NCBI GenBank assembly: GCA_030386875.1
Contig: CM059567.1
Coordinates: forward strand, 79,911,130-79,975,129
Direction: 5' to 3'
DNA from: Morinoia aosen
Taxonomy: Eukaryota > Arthropoda > Malacostraca > Amphipoda > Talitridae
DNA: 64,000 nucleotides
Part shown: positions 45,507-54,383 of the stretch, piece after piece
Layout of the letters: every line of letters begins with the position of its first letter
Position numbering within the stretch: position 1 is the stretch's first letter
The notes under the pieces: generated by a model
Seen by the model: only the letters and a program-made list of their open reading frames with translations
What the model was told of the DNA's origin: nothing
Database searches by the model: none
Translations under genes and position numbers: made by a program

Positions 45507-48137
45507 GTGCCTTTTCTACCTGTGATTGCTTTGAGATGTGGAGCTGCGGGAAATTCTAAAGTTGTCAATGTAATTCTTGATACTGGTGCGCAGTGTTCAC
45601 TCTTAAATAGAAATACTGTTAAAAGTGCGGCAAACTCGTGTAAAAATTGTAAAATTATTTCTTTGTCTAAATTGGGTAGAGTTGATAAGGTTCGTGCTTG
45701 GGAGACGAATGTTTCAGTAATTCTTCCTGGTGGTGATGAGGCCGCGCTTTCAGCTACTGCGTTGTTAGATTTGGAGTTCAATGTTAACCTTGCTAATATT
45801 AAGAGGGCGATAGAATTTTGCGAGGATAGAGGAATTCCTGTTTCTCCTTCGTTCAGAGCTGTAAAGCATTCAGACAGCCTTGTGAAAATAGAAGGCGTCT
45901 TAGGTATAGATTGTTTATCTTCATTCACACCTATTGAAATAGTAAATTTGGCAGGAATTACTTGCCTACGGCTCACGGACGGATTTATTCCTTTACATTT
46001 TGCCGGGGTAAAATCCAGTTCGGAACCTTTGATTGGTATGGTTGTAAAGAACTCTAGTTTGAGAGCGATTAGACCTAACCGAAAAACTAAAAATGCTCGA
46101 GAAAAGAAACTCTGTCATTATCCGGTAAAATCTGACGCTGAAGTAGCATTAGAATTTAATGAAAGTTCCAAATATAGTTTCCCTAATAACATTTCACCAC
46201 GGCAAAAATTTCCTTTGTTATCTGAAGCCGATCATGTGGTCCTGGAAGAGCAGGAATGTTCAATAGAACAGTTCAGTCATTGGCAACAGAACAGTGAAAC
46301 TGTTCAGCCCAATCGGGGCTATGAGGTAAATTCTGTTGATCTCTTCAAAAAATTCGAGGAGACTGTATGCTACGACGGTTCTAACTATTTTGTGGAAGTG
46401 CCGTGGATTAAAGAAATTCATTCTCGTATACCGAACAATTTCATTGTATGTAAAAAAATTGCAGTCTCTAACTACCATAGAAATGTGAAGATGGGGGCTG
46501 CCCAGAAATATAACGACATATTCCTTCAGTTTGAACAGGATGGTATAATCGAACGCCTCCCGAACAAAATTGTTCCTAATCTTTATAAATTCTTGCCTCA
46601 TAGAGCTGTAATTAAAGAGTCTTCCACCTTCTCCATTCGCCCTGTATTTAATGCTAGCTTATCTGTTAGAAATTCATATAGTCTGAACGACGCCGTGCCG
46701 TGTGCTCCTAACCTTCTGGCTAATCTGTTGCACATGTTAATTTATTTTAGGTCGAATAAATACGCATTTCTTTCTGATATTAAAAAAGCCTTCTTGAATA
46801 TTAAGCTGAAAAGGGTAGAAGATCGTAATTCGTTTGCTTTTGTTCTGTTTCATGAGGGTACGTTTTCGTATTTTAGGTTTGCTGCTGTACTGTTTGGTTT
46901 TTCATTGTCCCCCTTTTTTCTTCTGTATATATTGAAATTGCATGCGCAGAAGTTTTCTAGCCCTGTCAAAGAAATTATTAGTGAAAAAATCTATATGGAC
47001 AACATAATTCTTACGTCCAATAGCTCGGAAAGTTTAACGTCTTCTTGTAATAGTCTTGTTCCTGCCATGGAAGATGGAGGATTTAGGCTGCAACAATTTT
47101 GTACAAATTTAAGACCTCTTCAAGGTTCATTCTGTAGTGATGTTGTCTGTTCGGATCCTGGTGGGATGAAGGTTCTGGGGCTCGTCTATAATTCATTTGA
47201 AGATGAAATTTCTCTGAACATTCTACCTATTAGTACTTGTGCTGGAACGAAGAGAGCTGTAGTTAGCGCTGTGGCTTCCATCTATGATCCGCATAATTTA
47301 CTTGCTCCATTTGTTCTGCCTCTTAGATTGTTTTTGCAAAAGTTGGGCGTTCCCAATTACCAGTGGGATACTCCGTTATTGGCTCCTCTCAGAGAGGAAT
47401 GGAGATCACTAGCAGAAAATTTCAACAAACTGCCTGTAAATGAATTTAAATTACCAAGAGCCTCCTTTAATGCAGACATTCCATGTTCACTTGTAGCATA
47501 CTGTGATGCTTCTGCCGTCGCACACGGTTTCGTAGTTTATTGTCTTCAAAATGGCGTTTACTCCTTCATCTATTGTGCTTCTCATGTAAGAGGCAAATCT
47601 CCGTCAACTCTTCCAAAACTAGAGTTCCTCGCCATTTATAATGCAGTTTTATTTTTGTCTCGACTTACATCAAGCGTGGGTTTCAAAAATGTTAGCATTG
47701 AATCTGTCAGAATCTTGAGTGACAGTACCATAGCCCTAGCTTGGATTCAGAGCAGGCTTCCGCTAACAAAAAATGTCTTTGTGTCAAATCGCTTGATTTC
47801 TCTGAAAGAAGTTCCCTTATTTGCAAAATGTAATTTTTATCATGTACGATCGGAAGATAACAGAGCGGATTTGCTTACTAGGCCAGCCAAAGCTAAAGAT
47901 TTTCTGAAAATAACCAGTGCGTTATGTGCAGAGGTTCTTCCTGAGACTCCGGAGGTGTGCGTCGGGTCGGCGGTGGCCGGGTCGGCCTCCCTATCCGTGG
48001 GTGTTGGCTCTTGCACTGAAGGTGCTCTGGACGGCTCCTCGTTGGGGGGGGGGGCCTCCCCGAACGGTCGCCGTCGGCGCGGCTCCTGCACTCGGGGTCT
48101 CGGGGCCTCCAATTTGTGGTGCCGCATTCCCAATTGA
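45507..48137 (+). CDS. pol: BEL/Pao Pol: protease, reverse transcriptase, RNase H
   Basis: The frame is open from 45486, directly after the gag UGA, and has no ATG at its start (first possible non-ATG codon is GTG 45507). This suggests Gag-UGA-Pol readthrough. The retropepsin site is ILDTGAQCSLL (D25). RT blocks are HRAVIKESSTFSIRPVFNAS, AFLSDIKKAFLNIKL (first Asp), FGFSLSPFFL and the active site YMDN, in which the second Asp is Asn. RNase H: LVAYCDASAVAHGFVVY, LPKLEFLAIYNAV, ILSDSTIALAWI, then HVRSEDNRADLLTRP. After RNase H comes a GC-rich Gly/Ser/Arg linker with an 11-G run at 48044-48054, past which the frame goes out of register and stops at 48135. Confidence 0.92.
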   Translation: MPFLPVIALRCGAAGNSKVVNVILDTGAQCSLLNRNTVKSAANSCKNCKIISLSKLGRVDKVRAWETNVSVILPGGDEAALSATALLDLEFNVNLANIKRAIEFCEDRGIPVSPSFRAVKHSDSLVKIEGVLGIDCLSSFTPIEIVNLAGITCLRLTDGFIPLHFAGVKSSSEPLIGMVVKNSSLRAIRPNRKTKNAREKKLCHYPVKSDAEVALEFNESSKYSFPNNISPRQKFPLLSEADHVVLEEQECSIEQFSHWQQNSETVQPNRGYEVNSVDLFKKFEETVCYDGSNYFVEVPWIKEIHSRIPNNFIVCKKIAVSNYHRNVKMGAAQKYNDIFLQFEQDGIIERLPNKIVPNLYKFLPHRAVIKESSTFSIRPVFNASLSVRNSYSLNDAVPCAPNLLANLLHMLIYFRSNKYAFLSDIKKAFLNIKLKRVEDRNSFAFVLFHEGTFSYFRFAAVLFGFSLSPFFLLYILKLHAQKFSSPVKEIISEKIYMDNIILTSNSSESLTSSCNSLVPAMEDGGFRLQQFCTNLRPLQGSFCSDVVCSDPGGMKVLGLVYNSFEDEISLNILPISTCAGTKRAVVSAVASIYDPHNLLAPFVLPLRLFLQKLGVPNYQWDTPLLAPLREEWRSLAENFNKLPVNEFKLPRASFNADIPCSLVAYCDASAVAHGFVVYCLQNGVYSFIYCASHVRGKSPSTLPKLEFLAIYNAVLFLSRLTSSVGFKNVSIESVRILSDSTIALAWIQSRLPLTKNVFVSNRLISLKEVPLFAKCNFYHVRSEDNRADLLTRPAKAKDFLKITSALCAEVLPETPEVCVGSAVAGSASLSVGVGSCTEGALDGSSLGGGASPNGRRRRGSCTRGLGASNLWCRIPN

Positions 48138-49779
48138 TATTAATAACTTTTCTACTCTTGATGGGTTAATTCGTAGAGTAACTACCATTTTTGTTGCCAT
48201 CTCAAAATTTAGGGCAAGACCCTTCAACCTTGTTAGTTTGAGAAAGAAAGCTTTTAATTCCATAGTGAAATTTCATCAAGACTGTTATTTCTACGACGTT
48301 GCCAAATTTTTGCAGTTACCTGATGCGACTGATGATAGCTGCCCTCCGCTGTGCCGTAACTTGAGAGTATTTTTTGACAGGGATGGGTTGCTTAGGTCTC
48401 GAGGTAGACTTCAAATTGGGGAGGAGTTTTCTTACGACAGTGTAAATCCCGTATTAATCAAAGGGTCTAGTCATCTCGGCAGGCTTTTTATAACTCATTA
48501 CCACAGTAAAGCCCAACATATGGGACTGTCCACTACGCTCTCTCATTTGAGAGCAGCAGGCATTTGGCTTACGAATGCACGTTCGGCCATTAGTAGAGTT
48601 ACATCTAAATGCGTCACTTGTAAAAAATACCAAGGAAAATTCTATAGAAATCCTGATGCTCCTACCTTGCCTGATTATAGGAAGCAAGTACTGTCCCCGT
48701 TCTCTACTACAGGGATAGACTATGCCGGACCCTTTAGAACAATAGATGTTAATGGCAATAAAATGAAAATTTATTTGTTGATAATGACTTGCTGTGCTAC
48801 TAGAGCGTGCCATTTAGAAATAACCTTTGACCTTTCGGTAGAAGAATTTCTACTTGCATTTAAACGTTTCATGAATTATAGGGGGATACCTTCAATAGTT
48901 TTCTGTGATAATGCGAAAACTTTCACGAAGGGCTCAGAGCTTTTAGCTACGTTGTGGCAAAATCCTGCCATTACCAATGAATTTTCTAAACATAATATAC
49001 ATTTCAATTTTATTCCAGTGTATAGCCCCACAGCTGGCTCACTTTACGAAAGACTCGTAGGAATTGTTAAAGCTTGCATTTATAAAACAATTGGGAAAAG
49101 ACTGATGTCAATTTCTTTTTTCTATACTTTGATAACGGATGTTATTGTTACATTGAATAGCAGGCCCCTAACTTATGTTTCATCGAACGAAAATTCCAAA
49201 ATTTTAACCCCTAATTCTTTTTTGAGTCACAAGCAGTTATATTCCAATCTCAGCCCTGATCCTGATAAATTATTGGAAGTTTGGCAAGAGAACGTCAATA
49301 GCACGATCCTTTCTGACATCATTGATTTGTTGGATGATAGAGAAGCATTACTGAAAAAATTCGCGCGCCTGTTTTACGAAGACTATCTTGCTAGCTTGAG
49401 GGAACAAGGACTCCCTTGTAAACTTTACTCCTCTCGAGGACCTAGAGTGCCTTTAAAAAATGAAGTAGTTGTATTTAGGCCTAGCAATACTCCGAAATTT
49501 CAATATGAACTTGTAAAAATTGTAGATGTCAATGAATCGGATGATGGGGCGGTTAGGTCTGTGAAAATTAAGAGACCTAATGGTCTAGTTGTCGAAACTG
49601 CGCTTTATAATTTGTGTCCACTTGAGCTGGATAGTATTTATCCTGAACTTGGCGACGATGAAATATGTGAACCTTCCTCTGCGGAGGAAGAGGAGGTTGC
49701 AACCTTGAATATGGATAGACAAGCGAAAAATGTTGCCGCTCGAAGAATAAAGTGTATGGCGGCTGGAGGTTTGTCATAA
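48055..49779 (+). CDS. pol: BEL/Pao Pol: integrase and C-terminal domain
   Basis: Read one frame over from RT/RNase H; the frame is open from about 47917 but BEL-like only after the G run. The zinc-binding HHCC is H196, H201, C232, C235, counting from the first codon of the open frame at 47917 (HSKAQHMGL, KCVTCKKYQG). The catalytic triad is D268 (TTGIDYAGPF), D331 (VFCDNAKTF) and E378 (GSLYERLVGIVK), spacing 46 residues, normal for this family. The C-terminal part (FARLFYEDYLASLRE, later VPLKNEVVVF and the VKIKRPNG block) is the usual BEL tail domain. It ends at TAA 49777. Apart from the frame change the domain is intact. Confidence 0.92.
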   Translation, partial: PPRTVAVGAAPALGVSGPPICGAAFPIDINNFSTLDGLIRRVTTIFVAISKFRARPFNLVSLRKKAFNSIVKFHQDCYFYDVAKFLQLPDATDDSCPPLCRNLRVFFDRDGLLRSRGRLQIGEEFSYDSVNPVLIKGSSHLGRLFITHYHSKAQHMGLSTTLSHLRAAGIWLTNARSAISRVTSKCVTCKKYQGKFYRNPDAPTLPDYRKQVLSPFSTTGIDYAGPFRTIDVNGNKMKIYLLIMTCCATRACHLEITFDLSVEEFLLAFKRFMNYRGIPSIVFCDNAKTFTKGSELLATLWQNPAITNEFSKHNIHFNFIPVYSPTAGSLYERLVGIVKACIYKTIGKRLMSISFFYTLITDVIVTLNSRPLTYVSSNENSKILTPNSFLSHKQLYSNLSPDPDKLLEVWQENVNSTILSDIIDLLDDREALLKKFARLFYEDYLASLREQGLPCKLYSSRGPRVPLKNEVVVFRPSNTPKFQYELVKIVDVNESDDGAVRSVKIKRPNGLVVETALYNLCPLELDSIYPELGDDEICEPSSAEEEEVATLNMDRQAKNVAARRIKCMAAGGLS

Positions 49780-49943
49780 CCTCTCTATTTTTGAACTAGT
49801 GAAAGACTATGTGTCGAATTTTTGTTGTGAATAACTTAATTGCAGAGCGCTCAGATTAACTTGTAAACTGCTTGTTCCATTTCCTAAACTTAGAAGTTAA
49901 GCGTTCGATGTTTGTTATAAAATTTCTTTGGCCGCGGGCCCAG

Positions 49944-50729
49944 TGTTGGGATAGTCGCTGTCCCAACTCCAGGTCTTCGCAGGCTAAGATATGAAAGATC
50001 TTTTGTTTTCTAAAGCATAGATTTCATTTGGAGGTGGCGGCTGCGGGATATGTTTTTTTCTGAAATTAATTTCCCTAGCGAATTCTATGGCGGAATTTCT
50101 CTGCGTTAGCGGAAACCCCTCTTGCCTCGAAATTTAGTATTTGGTTCAATTTTGTAAACTTGGCTTAATTATTCATACCCCGTTGCTTAGCTCTGATTTA
50201 TTTTTTCCAACATGAATTTGTTAAGGTGGTAAAAATTACTGTATATTTTTGCTTTTTAAATAAAGAACTATATCATGTGGTTTCGTGCTGGCTGGCGGAA
50301 TACGTGGCACGTATTCTTCCGCACCGAAATCAAATTGATCATTGTTAGGTCGAATTTTTATTAGGATTACAGCTACGGTGAAGTGCAGATTTGCTGTGTC
50401 TTGTTTTGGTGCCGGCGTGCGGGATCTGGGCGTCCTGTGTATTTCTTTGCTGTGCCAATTCTATTGCTATTCTAGTGTAGGGAGCTCGTTGCCGTCCTAT
50501 AGCCGCCTCCTCCTGTCGTTTATTCTGTTTGAGGAATCGGATATGTGCAGCAAATTTCTCGAATAAAACTTCTTGTTCTTCGTTTATCTGGATTTCCTTA
50601 CACCAATTCATGTTAATTATTTACTATGGCTGTGGCCGGTTGGTGACGGGGCTAACCTACTGGTTTGGACTGGCCAACTTCAATTGACTTCTGCACCTTA
50701 GGTTAAAAAAAATATTGGCTGTTCCAACA
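49944..50729 (+). repeat. BEL 3' LTR
   Basis: 786 bp, equal in length to the 5' LTR. The differences seen are a one-base indel in GAAATT(T)AATTTCCC, a one-base indel in GAATCG(G)ATATG and a G/T substitution in TATGGCKGTGGCC. It is preceded by GC-rich DNA (GGCCGCGGGCCCAG), not a clear polypurine tract. Confidence 0.93.
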
Positions 50730-50733
50730 GTCG

Positions 50734-50976
50734 GAGGACTGGGTGCGCGCGAACGCCCTGGTTGACATCCTTCCAGACAGGGTTTCGGACCTAGCTCTTA
50801 TCTTTCTGGTCCCTTTTTCGCTGGCGCTGGGAGTGTCCATGTTCTATATTCGCCGAGAATTGAATTTGTTGTCGGAGCGAATGCGGTCAGAGGACTTCAT
50901 TCTCCGCCGACAGCAGCTGCGGTCGACCCCGGCCGATCAGCAGCTGCGGCCAATGCCAGCGCATAACGACCCATAA
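50734..50976 (+). pseudogene. third ORF of the Gypsy element, 3' piece with membrane segment
   Basis: Continues the frame of 42446-42520 after the BEL element. It has one strongly hydrophobic segment (LALIFLVPFSLALGVSMFYI, about codons 48-67 of the uncut frame) followed by a basic, Arg/Gln-rich tail to TAA at 50974. It is far too short to be a retroviral envelope. It could be a small single-pass membrane protein or a shrunken env remnant, but no fusion peptide, furin site or glycosylation cluster is seen. The lack of stops, in a copy whose pol is ruined, is notable, though the frame is short. Confidence 0.6.
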
Positions 50977-51886
50977 GAAGGGACGTGCCGCGAGTGTGTT
51001 AGATTCGATAGTGTTACACGGTTTTGGTGTCGCCTAAAGGGTGTTACTCTTTCACCAGAGATGTAAGCGGATGTTTTAATATTTACTCAGGAATTATTAT
51101 TAAGTTGGTTTTTCCACCCTTGTGTTTTAAGTATTTCATTTTACCCATGTTCGCGAAGATGTTCAAGTCGATGCAATGTTCCGGTATATAATTATGATTG
51201 TTTCATTTTTGTTTTCGGTAACTCAGTTCATGCGAATATTTTATTCATTTAAATTTTAGAGATATTGTTTTATTTTTTTTGTTTCATGCCTGTTTGTTGT
51301 TATCTTTAACGAGAGTATTGTTTTTATTTAAATTTTATGGCGAGTTTCGATGCAAATGTACGAGGTATCTGCGTGCCGTGTTTCATTTTATGTTTGAGTG
51401 AAAATTTCTTTAGGTGTTGTTTCAACGATGCGATTTTTTTAATTTTTACTGCGTTATAATTTCAACTGTTTTCACCAATAATGTTAGAGTTAATAGTGAT
51501 GTTCATGGTTGGTGTTGATGTTGGCAAATTTTGTTTTGGATATAACTTCAGTATATGACTGGAAAGTAAGTTAAATCCTGCTTTTTGGAACCGTAGAGAT
51601 GCTTTGGAAACGTAGAGAACCGTATTTTTCGATGCTTGTTTTGATGTAACAAGGAAACCGAACGACGTTCGTGTTTTTCTTTGCGATGCTTTTTGTCGTG
51701 TTTAACTGGACGCGTTTGTTTTTATTGTTTGATGGCAGTTGTTTGGCCACGAAAGTATTGTTTTTATTTTTGGCTCTCATGAGCTGGGTGCCTTTACCTT
51801 TCGGTGTTGTTTCTTTTAAATTTTTAATCTTTGCTTCATTTATTTTTGTGCTTGGTCCTCACTCCTACGGGGGGGGGGGGGGTAGG
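50977..51886 (+). other. Gypsy 3' untranslated region and polypurine tract
   Basis: T-rich DNA with no supported coding frame. It ends in a run of 14 G (51869-51882) followed by TAGG and the 3' LTR. The G run is in the position of the polypurine tract that primes plus-strand DNA. Confidence 0.65.
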
Positions 51887-52096
51887 TGTGTGTGCGCAGT
51901 TGTCTGTGCATATGTTAGTTCGTATGCTAGTGCAACGCCCTGGTGTGGTTGTCGCATTGCGTATGCGTCGTCAGCAGAATCGAGAAGGTATATATGGACG
52001 TGCCCGGCTTGTAAAGTCGCATTTGGTCGTGTGTTACCTCTCTACCCAAGTATACTCAGAAGCTCTCCCGGACTTTCTATATCCTTGGTCGTTACA
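51887..52096 (+). repeat. Gypsy 3' LTR
   Basis: 210 bp, starts TGTGTGTGCGCAGTTG, ends GGTCGTTACA, and is followed by TAAA (target duplication). About 5% different from the 5' LTR. Confidence 0.9.
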
Positions 52097-52100
52097 TAAA

Positions 52101-52994
52101 GGTACTGGAAAACAGGACCAGAATTAACCGGAAATGATGGTCCGTAATAAAACATATTTGATTTAAATAAAAGAAGGCCTAGCTAACACATTCCTTGGGA
52201 CCTCACATTTTCTCCTCGGAGCCCTGTTCCCATAGCTATAACAATTGCACCCTTCTGAGGGAAAAAAATGGAGTTAACATTGCCCCAATACGAAAATGAC
52301 TTGGATCGTGCTTTGCATAATAATAAGCACGAGAACACGGTAAACATACTTAAATTTACTTTCGAAGGAACAATGTCAAAAGCAGTATTGCGGAGTCGGA
52401 AGAATGAATAATTTACGACTCCGACTCCACCTTCTCAGAATTTTGCGACTCCGACTACGACTCCATCTTTCCAGAATTTTGTGACTCTAACACCGACTCC
52501 ACCTAATCACAACTTTGTGCCTCCAACTCCACTTATTCAGAAATTATAAGATGAATATTACTGATAGCAGGTGTTACAACCTGTACATATGATTATTATT
52601 TTTTTCTTTACGAACGACTTTTAAATTGACAACAGAATGCTAAAAATCAAGTTTTTCAAATATATATCTACTAGTGTACATAATCCGTCAAAAATGAAGG
52701 GATTCGATGGTGTCCTTTAATGAAGTCTCAGGATATAGATGACAAGCAAAAAGAACGACCTTAATAGTACCCGCGATTAAAATATTCTTCTACTTGAGCA
52801 CTGTTAAGAATAATTAATTTTGCGAATTAAAGCTGAGAATTTGGGAAAAATTTTTAATTGTGTGTGTAATAAAATTTTAATTGTGAGTAATAAACTTTGT
52901 GCTTACTTAAAATTTGTTCGTTGAAATATCTTAGTGAATTCCAGCAGTACAGATGGGGTCGCTTCAACATGTATGTTACATGCCTGTATGTTTG
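52101..52994. other. flank with a short CGACTCC-type minisatellite
   Basis: At about 52405-52550 four diverged units of about 36 bp occur (GCGACTCCGACTMCGACTCC followed by a T/C-rich spacer and CAGAATTTTG). The rest shows no gene. TTTG at 52991-52994 is the left target duplication of the next element. Confidence 0.6.
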
Positions 52995-54383
52995 TGTTGT
53001 AAACGTGGTTTCTCATCGAAGCCGTGATCGTAATTTTCATCATACATTTATTCATCGTGCGATTTTCAGGAGGCAATTCTTTGATCGTATTATTTATCGT
53101 CATTTTCCTTTCGGTTTCATTTACTTTCGATCAATAGTCGAGACAGAAGGCCTCAATTATTCTATTTTTGTAATTTCATTAAAGATCGAAATATGCAGTG
53201 ACTTTTCAATGTCATTCGTTACAATTAAATATAATATTATAGTAAATCGAATAGGGCCTCGTTAAGGATAGTGACAACGCTATTGCAACGTAAATTTCTG
53301 TTAAAATAATGATGTCCTTCTAATAGCAATAGATTACATGTTAGGATAGTGATTGACCTACGATGCATAACATGTCATATTAATGAATCTAGATGATCGT
53401 GACACCATCAAATCTCAAAACTATTCTAATCTATCAGAAAGTACAGTTACAGGAGATCACATCATGATCTCTAAATAAACAGGTGAAGCCCTCATTACTT
53501 GAACCTTAATACGTTGATAATTACGATAAGTACATTTTATATGAGGTGAAGCCTCCGCGGAATCAGTTATCTTGCGAAATACTAAACATTCAATTCATCA
53601 ATAAACCTGATGCGATACATTTATGGGTACAGAATCTAAACCTACCACGCGAAGTAAAGTGGATAGAATGTATGGAATACGAAAACATTAGGATACTTAG
53701 CTCGGTCGTTGATGGCGTTTAAGAGTCAATACACGACTCATTGAATAACAGAGAATAACCCAACCCTCACTGCTTGGCAAGCCTGCCATGGCAGCAAGGT
53801 GGGAGGACACAAACAGACGTGACTGTGCTTTGCGATAGCTGGGACGCTTCTGCCCGGGCTGGCGCATTCTAAGCGCAGGAGCCTGAGAACTTGAGAAGCC
53901 GTTCGCATAGAGAACAAACATGTCTTTATAGATCCAATGCTTTACATTAGTTAATTTAATCGGAATTGGCAAGTGTCGTCATATAATTAGAAGAGAATAG
54001 ACTTACGATTGGATGACAGTTAATTTACGCAGAGTAAATACGATCCTAAGTCTCTAATGAAGGGAAAGAATATACGTTGAGCAAATGGAGGCGTTTGGCA
54101 GTCCGGTAACCCATCGTTGCCTGTGACGTGGCACTCGTAGAGGGTGCGTAGGTGCGCCTTCAAACAATGAGGTTGATGTTGTCAATGTTGGTAGAGCTGA
54201 AGGTGACGGTTGACGATGTCTGGGCGAAGTTCGTGGAGACAAGAATATGCAGCCTTTACTGACGAGAAGACATTTCTATGGAAGCCAGTCTTTTCGAAGG
54301 TATTTCAGTCGCTAGCCAGGCAGACTCCTTCTTAACGCCTATTCAAACACAGCGTAGAGTAAAGTCACAGCAGAACCATGACA
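52995..54383 (-). repeat. LTR of the non-autonomous element (3' LTR in element sense)
   Basis: 1389 bp. In element sense an AATAAA lies at 53052-53047, about 50 bp from the LTR end, a plausible poly(A) signal. A 91-codon frame (53697-53972, minus) and other short frames are intact in both LTRs only because the LTRs are identical; they show no domain. Confidence 0.92.

Larger units (their letters stand above)
42521..50729 (+). mobile_element. BEL/Pao LTR retrotransposon, complete, nested in the Gypsy element
   Basis: Both LTRs are 786 bp, start TGTTGGGATAG and end CTGTTCCAACA. They differ by one substitution and two single-base indels by eye. The target duplication GTCG lies at 42517-42520 and 50730-50733. 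The internal order is Gag (with the Pao-type N-terminal domain and three Cys/His clusters), protease, RT, RNase H, integrase with the BEL-type C-terminal domain. The total is 8209 bp. Defects are limited to an in-frame UGA between gag and pol (possibly natural) and a frame change at a G11 run. The insertion is very young and later than that of the Gypsy host. Confidence 0.95.
33577..52096 (+). mobile_element. Gypsy-type LTR retrotransposon (outer element of the nest)
   Basis: Bounded by direct LTRs (33577-33784 and 51887-52096) and the 4-bp target duplication TAAA (33573-33576 and 52097-52100). The order is LTR, leader, gag, protease, RT, RNase H, integrase, a small third ORF, a G-rich polypurine tract, LTR. 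Protease-RT-RNaseH-integrase is the Gypsy (Metaviridae-type) order. It contains a LINE insertion (38351-39827) and a BEL element (42521-50729 plus the GTCG duplication), so the original element was about 8.8 kb. The LTRs differ at roughly 11-12 of 208 positions, and pol carries several stops and frame changes, so this copy is old and dead. Confidence 0.93.

Noticed and set aside
45440..45976. Minus-strand frames of 110-180 codons across the BEL gag/pol region
   Set aside because: Shadows of the well-supported sense Pol and Gag frames.
53697..53972. 91-codon frame conserved perfectly at 58021-58296
   Set aside because: Both lie in the two LTRs of one young element; identity comes from the LTR pair, not from selection.
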